DNA of 64,000 nucleotides from Allostella sp. ATCC 35155 (GTDB lineage Bacteria; Pseudomonadota; Alphaproteobacteria; ATCC43930; Allostellaceae): assembly GCA_006738865.1 (NCBI GenBank), contig AP019701.1:4212001-4276000 (forward strand). The letters are read 5' to 3'. Below the pieces are notes generated by a model. That model worked only from the letters and a program-made list of their open reading frames with translations, was not told the DNA's origin and searched no databases. Positions 15,587 to 24,907 of this stretch are shown here, piece after piece (within the stretch, counting starts at the first letter, position 1; every line of letters begins with the position of its first letter). The translations under genes and the position numbers were made by a program.

Positions 15587-17902
15587 GTGCGACACGGCGG
15601 CCGAACGGGTGCATTGATGGGGCTCCTGACCCTCGCCCTGGGACTGCTCGGCTGTTCGGCACTGGCGCCGCCCGAGACGACGGTGGCGGCGCGGCTGGCG
15701 ACCCTGCCGACGCGTGGTGCGGCGGTCGAGCGGCCGGTCGCGATCCGCTGGAACGACCATCTGGTGCCTTGGATCGAGGCCGAGACCGACGGCGACCTCG
15801 CCTATGCGCTGGGGCTGGTGCATGGCCATCTGCGCGGGGCGCAGGTGGCGCTGCTGCGCCTCGTCGCCCGCGGCCGCCTGTCGGAGGTCGCGGGGCCCTT
15901 CACCACCGACATCGACCATTCGCTGCGCATCCTCGATTTCGGACGCGCGGCGCCCGAAGTGGTGCGGCGCTGGCCGGAGGAGACGCGCACCTTCGTCGCC
16001 CGCTTCGTCGAGGGGCTGAACCACGCGGTCCGGAGCGGGCCGCGGCCGCCCGAGGCCGGGCTGCTCGGCCTCGACCGCAAGCCGTTCACGCCCGAGGATC
16101 TGGTCACCATCGGCCGCCTCGCCGGCACCGACATCAACTGGCTGGCCTATTTCTCGCTGCTCGCCGAGCGCGGCCGGCCCGACTTCGCCCGGCTCTGGCA
16201 GCGCACGCTGGAGGCCGGCACCGGCCAGTCGCGGCCGGGCGGCGGCACCCAGGCGGAGCTGCTGGGCGACATCCTGTCGGGCGCCAGCCGTTCGGGCAGC
16301 AACAGCATGGCGGTGGCGGCCCATCGCTCGGCGACCGGCGGCGCCCTGATGGCGAACGACCCGCATCTCGGCCTCAACCTGCCCAACCTGTGGCTGATCG
16401 CGGGCGTGCGCTCGCCCTCCTTCCACGCCGTCGGCATGATGGTGCCGGGCCTGCCTTTCTTCGCGATCGGCCGCAGCCCGGATATCGCCTGGGGCGGTAC
16501 CAACCTGCGCGCCGCCGCCTCCGACCTGTTCGACGTCGGGTCGCTTCCGCCGGTGGAGATTCGCACGCAGGAGACCCGCATCGTCCGCCGCCTGTGGCCG
16601 GACGCGACGCGGACGGTGCGCACCACCCGCCACGGCCCGATCATGACCGACAGCCCGCTGGTGCCGGCGCAGCCGCGACCGCTGGCGCTGCGCTGGGTCG
16701 GGCACGAGCCGACGGACGAGATCACCGCCCTCCTCAAGGCGGCGCGGGCCCGCGACGTCACGGAATTCCGCGACGCCTTCGCCGGCTTCGGCGTCTCGCC
16801 GCAGAACATGCTGGTCGCCGACCGGGCCGGCAGCATCGCCCACCTCTATGCCGCGACCCTGCCCGACCGCACGGGCATCCCGCCCGACGGGCCGGTGCTG
16901 GACGCCGCCGACCCTGCCGCGACCGGCCCATGGACGCGCCTGCGCGACAGCCGCGACCTGCCCTTCACCCGCGATCCGGCCGACGGCGTGCTCGCCTCGG
17001 CCAACGACCGGCCGCCGCCGGAGGCCGGGACGCTCGGCTGGTTCTTCTCCGACGACGACCGGGTGCGGCGCCTGCGGACCCGGCTGGCCGCCCTGCCGAA
17101 GGTGACGCCGGAGGATCTCGCCGCCATCCAGGCCGACACGCGGTCCGCGAAAGCGGCGGCGCTGGCGGCCGAGCTGCTGACCCGCATCGATCGGCTGCCG
17201 GGCGGCACGCCGGAAGCGGAATTCCTCGCGCCGCTGCGCGGCTGGGACGGCGACTATCGCGTCGATGCCCGCGCGCCCGTCGTCTTCGAATTCCTGCTCG
17301 CACGCATCGTGCCGGCGATCCGGGCCGCGAACGGGCAGGAGGCGAACGGCAGTCCGCGGGGGCCGGAGTCGGGCTGGAACTTCCTCACCCGCTTCACCAT
17401 TCCCGATCTCGACGCCCTGCCGCCGGAGCGGGCGGAGAGCCTGCTGCGCACCGCCGTCGCCGAGGCCGCCGGCCGTGCCGCACCCTATCCTGCCTGGGGC
17501 GATGTCCATCGGCTGCGTGCCGCCCACTGGCTCGTCAACCTGCCGGTGGTCGGCGAGCGCTTCGTCGCCGGGCGCTGGCCGGTCGGCGGCTCGCGCGAGA
17601 CGCCGATGAAGACGAGCCACGGCCTCGTCGAGGGGCCGCACGACGCCACCTTCGGCTCGATGGCGCGCCACGTCTCCGACATGGCCGATCCCGATGGCAA
17701 CTGGTTCACCCTCTTCGGCGGGCAGGATGGCTGGCTCGGCAGCCCCGCCTATGCCGACCAGATCGCGCTGTGGCGCGCGGGCCGGTCGGTCCGCCTGCCG
17801 CTCACGGCGGCGAGGGTAACGGCCGAGTTTCCCCACCTGACCCGCCTGACACCCCCGGAGCGCACGGCCGCCGCCTTGCGGCCGGGCCGGCCGCGGATAT
17901 AG
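15587..17902 (+). CDS. Penicillin acylase family N-terminal nucleophile hydrolase, predicted lipoprotein
   Basis: Hydrolyses amide bonds of acyl-amines; natural substrates of such enzymes include acyl-homoserine lactones and other N-acyl compounds. It has 771 residues from a GTG at 15587, preferred because GGAGG lies just upstream. That start also gives a proper lipoprotein signal: basic RHGGR, hydrophobic core and LLGC lipobox-like cleavage site. The ATG at 15617 would lose the basic region. The precursor splits before the nucleophile Ser238 in RSGSNSMAV, followed by the family block GGALMANDPHLGLNLP. A second family block, WPVGGSRETPMKTSHG, lies near the C-terminus. It ends 12 bases before xseB and may lead that operon. 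Confidence 0.88.
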   Translation: MRHGGRTGALMGLLTLALGLLGCSALAPPETTVAARLATLPTRGAAVERPVAIRWNDHLVPWIEAETDGDLAYALGLVHGHLRGAQVALLRLVARGRLSEVAGPFTTDIDHSLRILDFGRAAPEVVRRWPEETRTFVARFVEGLNHAVRSGPRPPEAGLLGLDRKPFTPEDLVTIGRLAGTDINWLAYFSLLAERGRPDFARLWQRTLEAGTGQSRPGGGTQAELLGDILSGASRSGSNSMAVAAHRSATGGALMANDPHLGLNLPNLWLIAGVRSPSFHAVGMMVPGLPFFAIGRSPDIAWGGTNLRAAASDLFDVGSLPPVEIRTQETRIVRRLWPDATRTVRTTRHGPIMTDSPLVPAQPRPLALRWVGHEPTDEITALLKAARARDVTEFRDAFAGFGVSPQNMLVADRAGSIAHLYAATLPDRTGIPPDGPVLDAADPAATGPWTRLRDSRDLPFTRDPADGVLASANDRPPPEAGTLGWFFSDDDRVRRLRTRLAALPKVTPEDLAAIQADTRSAKAAALAAELLTRIDRLPGGTPEAEFLAPLRGWDGDYRVDARAPVVFEFLLARIVPAIRAANGQEANGSPRGPESGWNFLTRFTIPDLDALPPERAESLLRTAVAEAAGRAAPYPAWGDVHRLRAAHWLVNLPVVGERFVAGRWPVGGSRETPMKTSHGLVEGPHDATFGSMARHVSDMADPDGNWFTLFGGQDGWLGSPAYADQIALWRAGRSVRLPLTAARVTAEFPHLTRLTPPERTAAALRPGRPRI

Positions 17903-17914
17903 AAAGGCCGCGCC

Positions 17915-18187
17915 ATGGCCAAGTCCCCGAACCCGCCCGCCGCCGACCCGGCGGAAGCCGACATCGCCCGCCTCAGCTTCGAGGAGGCGCTGGCCGAACT
18001 CGAGAAGATCGTCCGCCAGCTCGAAGGCGGCCAGGGCGGTCTGGAACAGGCGATCGACGCCTATCAGCGCGGCGTGCTGCTGAAGCGGCACTGCGAGCGC
18101 AAGCTCGCCGAGGCGCAGGCGAAGATCGAGCAGATCGCGATCGGTCCGGACGGCACCGTGACCGCGGAGCCGATGAAGCTTGCCTGA
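17915..18187 (+). CDS. xseB: Exodeoxyribonuclease VII small subunit
   Basis: A 90-residue helical subunit that binds several-fold to XseA to form the single-strand exonuclease used in DNA repair. The family core SFEEALAELEKIVRQLEGGQGGLEQAIDAYQRGVLLKRHCE is complete (residues 21-61, split here by eye into helix-turn-helix). The gene overlaps the start of ispA, the common alphaproteobacterial order xseB-ispA-dxs. No XseA partner is in the window. Confidence 0.93.
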   Translation: MAKSPNPPAADPAEADIARLSFEEALAELEKIVRQLEGGQGGLEQAIDAYQRGVLLKRHCERKLAEAQAKIEQIAIGPDGTVTAEPMKLA

Positions 18188-19088
18188 GCCGCTGCTCCAG
18201 GGCCGGTCGCTCGACGAGGCGCTGAAGACGGTCGCCGCGGCGGTCGACGAGACGCTCGACCGGCTGCTGCCGCCGGCGCCGGGGCTCGAGGCGCCGGTCA
18301 TGGACGCCATGCGCTACGCCGCGCTCGGCGGCGGCAAGCGCCTGCGGCCGTTCCTCGCCGTCGTCTCGGCCCGTCTCTTCACCGTCGGCCGCATCCCGGC
18401 GCTGCGCGTCGCGGCCGCGATCGAGATGATCCACGCCTATTCGCTGGTCCATGACGACCTGCCGGCGATGGACGATGCGGACCTGCGCCGCGGCCGCCCC
18501 TGCGTGCACAAGGCCTTCGACGAGGCGACCGCCATCCTGGCCGGCGACGGGCTGCTGACCCGCGCCTTCGGCGTCCTGGCGGAGGACGCGACCCATTCCG
18601 ACCCGGCGGTGCGCTGCGAGCTGGTCCGCGCCGCGGCCGAGGCGGCCGGCAGCCACGGCATGGTCGGCGGCCAGATGATCGACCTCCTGGCCGAGACGCA
18701 GACGCTCGACATCGGTGCCATCACCCGGCTGCAGCGGATGAAGACCGGCGAGATGATCGCCTTCGCCTGCGAGGCGGGCGCGATCCTGGGAAAGGCGGCC
18801 CCCGAACCGCGGCAGGCGCTCAAGGCCTATGCCCATGATCTCGGCCTCGCCTTCCAGATCGTCGACGACCTGCTCGATGCCGAGGGCACGGAGGCCGAGA
18901 CGGGCAAGAGCGTCGGCCGCGATGCGGAACGGGGCAAGGCGACGTTCGTTTCGATCCTGGGGGTGGAGCGCGCCCGCGGACAGGCCGCCATGCTGTCCGA
19001 GCAGGCCGTCCGCCACCTGGAGCCGTTCGACGAGCGGGCCGATCTTCTGCGCGAGGTTGCCCGCTTCATGCTGGACCGGCGCTCCTGA
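18180..19088 (+). CDS. ispA: Farnesyl/geranyl diphosphate synthase
   Basis: Condenses isopentenyl diphosphate with allylic diphosphates to give geranyl or farnesyl diphosphate, precursors of quinones, hopanoids and undecaprenol. It has 302 residues. Both magnesium-binding aspartate motifs are present, [16 protein letters not shown] and DDLLDAEGT, as is [10 protein letters not shown] near the N-terminus. The start is taken as TTG at 18180, because no in-frame ATG or GTG precedes conserved sequence. It overlaps the xseB stop by eight bases. Dxs, the first enzyme of the same pathway, follows after 115 bases. Confidence 0.93.
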   Translation: MPEPLLQGRSLDEALKTVAAAVDETLDRLLPPAPGLEAPVMDAMRYAALGGGKRLRPFLAVVSARLFTVGRIPALRVAAAIEMIHAYSLVHDDLPAMDDADLRRGRPCVHKAFDEATAILAGDGLLTRAFGVLAEDATHSDPAVRCELVRAAAEAAGSHGMVGGQMIDLLAETQTLDIGAITRLQRMKTGEMIAFACEAGAILGKAAPEPRQALKAYAHDLGLAFQIVDDLLDAEGTEAETGKSVGRDAERGKATFVSILGVERARGQAAMLSEQAVRHLEPFDERADLLREVARFMLDRRS

Positions 19089-19203
19089 CGGGGTTGCCCC
19101 CGGGCACGGCGCGGGCGCATTCTCCCGCCGATTGCCCCGAACCCGGACGTCGGCCGTCGCCAGGCCCCGCCGTCCGCCTTGCCTGGAGACGGGAAACGGC
19201 ATC

Positions 19204-21126
19204 TTGAGCACGCACAGCAAGACCCCACTGCTCGACGCCGTCCGCGTGCCTGCGGACCTTCGCCGCCTGCCGGAATCGGCCCTGCGCCAGTTCGCCGACG
19301 AGCTCCGCCAGGAAACGATCGAAGCGGTCTCGATCACCGGCGGCCATCTCGGCGCCGGTCTCGGCGTCGTCGAGCTGACGGTCGCGATCCACTATCTCTT
19401 CGATACGCCGCACGACCGGCTGGTCTGGGACGTCGGGCATCAGGCCTATCCGCACAAGATCCTGACCGGCCGGCGCGAGCGCATCCGCACCCTGCGCCAG
19501 GGCGGCGGCCTGTCCGGTTTCACCCGCCGCTCGGAAAGCGAGTACGACCCGTTCGGCGCCGCCCACAGCTCGACCTCGATCTCGGCCGGCCTCGGCATGG
19601 CGGTGGCGCGCGACCTCAAGGGCGAGGATCGCCGCGTCGTCGCGGTCATCGGCGACGGCGCCATGAGTGCGGGCATGGCCTACGAGGCGCTGAACAACGC
19701 CGGCTCGTCGAAGTCGCGGCTCGTCGTCATCCTCAACGACAACGACATGTCGATCGCCCCGCCGGCCGGCGCCATGAGCGCCTACCTGTCGCGGCTGATC
19801 TCGTCCAAGCCCTACCGTTCGCTGCGGGATCTCGCCAAGGACGTGGTCCGGCGGCTGCCCCGCCCGATCGAGGAGGCCGCCCGCCTCGCCGAAGGCTATG
19901 CCCGCGGGCTGGTCGGCGGCGGCACCCTCTTCGAGGAGCTGGGCTTCTACTATGTCGGCCCGGTCGACGGGCACAATCTGGAGCATCTCCTGCCGATCCT
20001 GCGCAATGTGCGGGATGCGGGCGAGGATGGGCCGGTGCTGGTCCATGTCGTGACCGAGAAGGGCCACGGCTATCCGCCGGCCGAGCGCGCGGCGGACAAG
20101 TATCATGGCGTCGTGCGCTTCGACGTGGTGACGGGGGCCCAGGCCAAGCCGAAATCCAGCACCCCCAGCTACACCCGCGTCTTCGCCGATGCGCTGGCCG
20201 CCGAGGCGGCGGCCGACGAGCGCATCGTCGCCGTCACCGCGGCCATGCCGTCCGGCACCGGCCTCGACCGCTTCGCCGAACGCTTCCCGACGCGGACGTT
20301 CGACGTCGGCATTGCCGAGCAGCATGCCGTCACCTTCGCCGCCGGCCTGGCGACCGAGGGCATGAAGCCGTTCGCCGCCATCTATTCGACCTTCCTGCAG
20401 CGGGCCTACGACCAGGTCGTGCACGACGTGGCGATCCAGCGCCTGCCGGTGCGCTTCGCCATCGACCGGGCGGGCCTCGTCGGTGCCGACGGCGCCACCC
20501 ATGCCGGGTCGTTCGATGTCGGCTACCTCGCCTCGTTGCCGGATTTCGTGGTCATGGCGGCGGCCGACGAGCTGGAGCTGGTGCATATGGTGGCGACCTG
20601 CGCCGCCATCGACGATCGCCCCTCGGCGGTGCGCTATCCGCGCGGCGACGGTATCGGGCTGGAGTTGCCGGCCCGCGGCACGCCGCTCGCGATCGGTCAG
20701 GGCCGGGTGTTGCGCGAGGGCACGACGGTGGCGATTCTCAGCTTCGGCGCGCGCCTGCAGGAATGCCTGAAGGCGGCCCAGGAGCTCGCCGCCTTCGGCA
20801 TCTCGGCGACGGTCGCCGACGCCCGCTTCGCCAAGCCGCTCGACACCCGCCTCGTCCGCCGGCTGGCCGCCGAGCACGAGGTGCTGGTCACCATCGAGGA
20901 AGGCGCCATCGGCGGCTTCAGCACCCAGGTGCTGCATTTCCTCGCCCGCGAGGGCCTGCTCGACCAGGGGCTGAAGGTGCGGCCGATGACCCTGCCCGAC
21001 CGCTTCATCGATCACGACACGCCGGTACGCCAGTATGACGAGGCGGGGCTCAACGCCCGCCACGTTGTCGCGACGGCCCTCGCCGCCCTCGGCCGCAACG
21101 ACATCGCCCTGCCGGCGACCGCCTGA
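19204..21126 (+). CDS. dxs: 1-deoxy-D-xylulose-5-phosphate synthase
   Basis: First step of the MEP pathway: pyruvate and glyceraldehyde 3-phosphate to DXP, using thiamine diphosphate. It has 640 residues. Motifs include [14 protein letters not shown], the cofactor site [18 protein letters not shown] running to NDNDMSI, and the catalytic glutamate region [15 protein letters not shown]. The start is a TTG ([11 protein letters not shown]), since Dxs proteins begin near KTPLLD and no ATG or GTG is available upstream in frame; GGAGAC precedes it. It is co-oriented with ispA upstream and tlyA 23 bases downstream, so it is likely part of one operon. Confidence 0.95.
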   Translation: MSTHSKTPLLDAVRVPADLRRLPESALRQFADELRQETIEAVSITGGHLGAGLGVVELTVAIHYLFDTPHDRLVWDVGHQAYPHKILTGRRERIRTLRQGGGLSGFTRRSESEYDPFGAAHSSTSISAGLGMAVARDLKGEDRRVVAVIGDGAMSAGMAYEALNNAGSSKSRLVVILNDNDMSIAPPAGAMSAYLSRLISSKPYRSLRDLAKDVVRRLPRPIEEAARLAEGYARGLVGGGTLFEELGFYYVGPVDGHNLEHLLPILRNVRDAGEDGPVLVHVVTEKGHGYPPAERAADKYHGVVRFDVVTGAQAKPKSSTPSYTRVFADALAAEAAADERIVAVTAAMPSGTGLDRFAERFPTRTFDVGIAEQHAVTFAAGLATEGMKPFAAIYSTFLQRAYDQVVHDVAIQRLPVRFAIDRAGLVGADGATHAGSFDVGYLASLPDFVVMAAADELELVHMVATCAAIDDRPSAVRYPRGDGIGLELPARGTPLAIGQGRVLREGTTVAILSFGARLQECLKAAQELAAFGISATVADARFAKPLDTRLVRRLAAEHEVLVTIEEGAIGGFSTQVLHFLAREGLLDQGLKVRPMTLPDRFIDHDTPVRQYDEAGLNARHVVATALAALGRNDIALPATA

Positions 21127-21149
21127 CCGGCGGCCGGAGCGCCTGTCGC

Positions 21150-21895
<746 letters not shown>

Positions 21896-21899
<4 letters not shown>

Positions 21900-23170
21900 C
21901 GGTCGCGGTGACGGTGACGGCGCTCGGCGCCGGCGGCGACGGGCTGGCCGCGGCACCGGATGGCGGCCGGCTCTATATTCCCTATGCCGCGCCGGGCGAC
22001 CGGCTGGTGGTCGAGCCCGGGGCGAAGGCGGGCGACGGCCGCCGGGCCAGCATCGTCGAGCGGCTGGCCGACGGCCCGGACCGTGTCACGCCGCCGTGCC
22101 GCCATTTCGGCGACTGCGGCGGCTGCGCGCTGCAGCACATCGCGGATGCCGCCTATCGCGACTGGAAGCGCAGCCGCGTGGTCGACGCGCTGCGCCGCAG
22201 CGGCTTCGGGGCCGGGCTGGTCGGCGAGCTGGTGCCCGCGACGCCGGGCGACCGGCGGCGCATCCGCCTGTCCGTCCGTCCGGCGGGCAGGCGGCTTGCC
22301 CTCGGCTTCAATGCCGCGGCGAGCCACCGCATCGTCGCCATCGAGGAATGTCCCGTCGCCGCGCCCCAACTCGTGCGCCTGCTGCCACAGCTGCGCGAGC
22401 GGCTGGCCCCGCTCTGGCCGCACGGCCGCGCCGGCGACCTCGCCCTGACCCTGACGGACGGTGGGGTCGACCTGCTGCTGGTCGTGGCCGGCGAATTCGC
22501 TGCCGGCGCACGCGTCGGGCTCGCCCGGATCGCCGAAGAACTCGATCTGGCGCGCATCTCGCTGGCCGCCGACGACCGCGCCACGCCGGAGCCGATCGCG
22601 GTCCGCCGCCCGGCGACGATGCGCTTCGGGCCGGCCGCCGTGGTGGCGCCGCCGGGGGGCTTCCTGCAGGCGGGAGCGCAGTCCGAGCGGGTTCTGGTCG
22701 AGCTGGTCCTGGCGGCGGTGCCGGACGGCGCCGTCGTCGGCGATCTCCATGCCGGCAGCGGCACCTTTGCGCTCGCGCTGGCGCCGCGGGCGCGGCGGGT
22801 CCATGCCTTCGACCGCGACGGGCCGGCGCTCGAGGCGCTCGTCGCCGGCGCGCGGGCCGCCGGGCTCGGCCCCAAGGTCAGCGTCGAGCGCCGCGATCTC
22901 GACCGCCGGCCGCTGGGCGCGCGCGAGACGCGCACCTGGACGGTGGCCGTGCTCGACCCGCCGCGGGCCGGCGCCCTCGCCCAGGCCGAGGCCATCGCCC
23001 GGTCGACGGTGCCGCTGGTCGTCTATGTGTCGTGCAACCCCACGAGCTTCGCCCGCGACGCCGCCGCCATGGCGGCGCACGGTCTCCATCTGCAACAGGC
23101 GACGCCGGTCGATCAGTTTCTCTGGTCGCCGCATGTCGAGCTGGTGGCGGTTTTCCGCCGCTCCGCCTAA
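21896..23170 (+). CDS. TrmA/RlmD-family RNA 5-methyluridine methyltransferase
   Basis: A 424-residue cytosolic enzyme that methylates uridine C5 in rRNA or tRNA. Cysteines 68, 74 and 77 (CRHFGDCGGC) plus one in IEECPV form a [4Fe-4S] site as in RlmD. The SAM site is LHAGSGTFALAL, followed by LDPPRAG and the nucleophile cysteine in YVSCNPTSFARD. A short N-terminal TRAM-like segment precedes the cluster. The start overlaps tlyA as ATGA, so two RNA methyltransferases are coupled. Which uridine is modified cannot be told from the sequence. Confidence 0.9.
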
Positions 23171-23223
23171 GTTCGGCTGCCTTTTCCGCCCGCCATACCC
23201 GAAACCGGGGGTCGATCTCTTCC

Positions 23224-24891
23224 ATGACGACGAACGCCGCATTCTCCGTCGCCCGCGCCGCCGGCAAGATCCCGACCGATCGGCCCTTCGGGAAGGACAT
23301 GGCGAACAACGCCTTCCTCAGCGCCTATCTCGCCACCACGAAGCACGAGGATCTCTACCTCTACGCGCCGACCAGCGGCACGGCGGAGAAGTACCGCGAG
23401 GTGCTGGGCAGCCTGACCGATCGCAAGTTCAAGGCGCACTACCTGTCGCTCAACGAGATCCAGCGCCTCGGCGAACCGGGATGCCTCATGCATCTCGACC
23501 CGCATCTCGGCCGCGACGCCTGGGACCGCCGGCGGATCGGCCAGCGCAGCTACAGCATCGCCGCGCTGATCCACACCATGGCCGGGCCCTTCAACCTCGA
23601 TTCCCACATGGAGACGCTGCTCGGCCCGGTGCAGAGCTGGGACGCGCTCGTCTGCACCTCGCGGGCGGTGAAGCGCACGGTCGAGCTGCTGTTCGAGCGC
23701 TGGCACGCCTATCTCGGCGACCGCTTCGGCGCCACCCGCCTGCCGACGCCGCAGCTGCCGATCCTGCCGCTCGGCGTCGACGTCGCGAAGTTCCGCCGGA
23801 CCGAGGAGCGTGCCGCCGCCGGCCGCGCCTGGCGGGCCAAGCTCGGCATTCCCGACGACGCGCTGGCCGCCCTCTATCTCGGCCGGCTCTCCTATGTCGA
23901 GAAGGCCCATCCGACGCCGATGTTCATCGCGATGGAGCAGGCCGCGCGGGCGAGCGGGCGCAAGATGCACGCCATCCTCGCCGGCTGGTTCCCGATGCCG
24001 GAGCACGAGGCGGCCTTCCGCGAGGCTGCCAGCCTCTATGCCCCCTCGGTCGGCCTCAGCATCGTCGACGGCCGCAGCGAGCCGGCCAAGACCGAGATCT
24101 GGCACGCCGCCGACGTCTTCTGCTCGCTCGTCGACAACATCCAGGAAACCTTTGGCCTCGCCCCGGTGGAGGCGATGGCAGCCGGGCTGCCGGTCGTCGT
24201 CTCCGACTGGGACGGCTATCGCGACACGGTCGTCGACGGCGAGAACGGGTTCCGCATTCCCACATACGCCCCGCCGGGCGGCGCCGGCGGACTGTTGCCG
24301 CTCGGCAATGCCGGCCTCAACGAGAGCTTCCAGCGCTATGTCGGCAGCGCGGCGCTGATGACCGCGGTCGACATCCCGCGCGCGGCCGCCGCCTTCGCCG
24401 TCCTGGCGACCCAGCCCGAGCTGCGCCGCACCATGGCCGAATCGGCCGCGCGGCGCGCCCGCGAGGTGTTCGACTGGCCGGTGGTCATGGAACTCTATCG
24501 CCAGCTCTGGACCGAACTCGCCGCCCGCCGCACCTCCGAAGCCGAGAACGCGCCGCGCCGCGACGGCCATGCGGCCGAGCCCAGGACGGAGGATCCCTTC
24601 CGCCTCTACGGCCATTTCGCGACCCGCCAGCTGTCGCACGACGCCGTCGTCGCCCTTTCGCCGGCGGGCGAAGGCGTCGCCGTGGCGGCGATCCCGAAGT
24701 CCAGCCTCAACAACCTCGCCGACCGCCATTTCCTGCGCCCGGCCGAGCAGCAGGCGGTCCTGGAGCGCCTCGCCCGCGGCCCGCAGCCGATCTCCGCGCT
24801 GCTCGCCGCCGTGCCGGAAGTCCGCCGCGCGGCCGTCTACCGCTGGCTCGGCCACCTCTTGAAGTTCGACGCGATCCGCCTGGCCGGCTGA
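23224..24891 (+). CDS. GT4-like glycosyltransferase with extra C-terminal domain
   Basis: A 555-residue enzyme that transfers a sugar from a nucleotide donor to an unknown acceptor. The GT-B C-terminal half is clear: ALYLGRLSYVEKAHPTPMF, DVFCSLVDNIQETFGLAPVEAMAAGLPVV and SDWDGYRDTVVDGENGF, the latter two being donor-site motifs of family 4. After residue 450 about 90 extra residues (from DPFRLYGHFATRQLSHD to the end) look like a small helical winged-helix-type domain, which is unusual for GT4. The start ATG at 23224 has only a weak ribosome site. It is co-oriented with the methyltransferase 53 bases upstream and convergent with the molybdoenzyme 16 bases away. Confidence 0.8.
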   Translation: MTTNAAFSVARAAGKIPTDRPFGKDMANNAFLSAYLATTKHEDLYLYAPTSGTAEKYREVLGSLTDRKFKAHYLSLNEIQRLGEPGCLMHLDPHLGRDAWDRRRIGQRSYSIAALIHTMAGPFNLDSHMETLLGPVQSWDALVCTSRAVKRTVELLFERWHAYLGDRFGATRLPTPQLPILPLGVDVAKFRRTEERAAAGRAWRAKLGIPDDALAALYLGRLSYVEKAHPTPMFIAMEQAARASGRKMHAILAGWFPMPEHEAAFREAASLYAPSVGLSIVDGRSEPAKTEIWHAADVFCSLVDNIQETFGLAPVEAMAAGLPVVVSDWDGYRDTVVDGENGFRIPTYAPPGGAGGLLPLGNAGLNESFQRYVGSAALMTAVDIPRAAAAFAVLATQPELRRTMAESAARRAREVFDWPVVMELYRQLWTELAARRTSEAENAPRRDGHAAEPRTEDPFRLYGHFATRQLSHDAVVALSPAGEGVAVAAIPKSSLNNLADRHFLRPAEQQAVLERLARGPQPISALLAAVPEVRRAAVYRWLGHLLKFDAIRLAG

Positions 24892-24907
24892 TCGCGCCGC
24901 GCCCGGC

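Noticed and set aside
15617..17902. ATG start for the acylase
   Set aside because: It would remove the basic part of the lipoprotein signal and lacks a ribosome site, while the GTG 30 bases upstream has both.
15509..18310. A 933-codon minus-strand open frame
   Set aside because: Antisense to the acylase, xseB and ispA; no recognisable domains.
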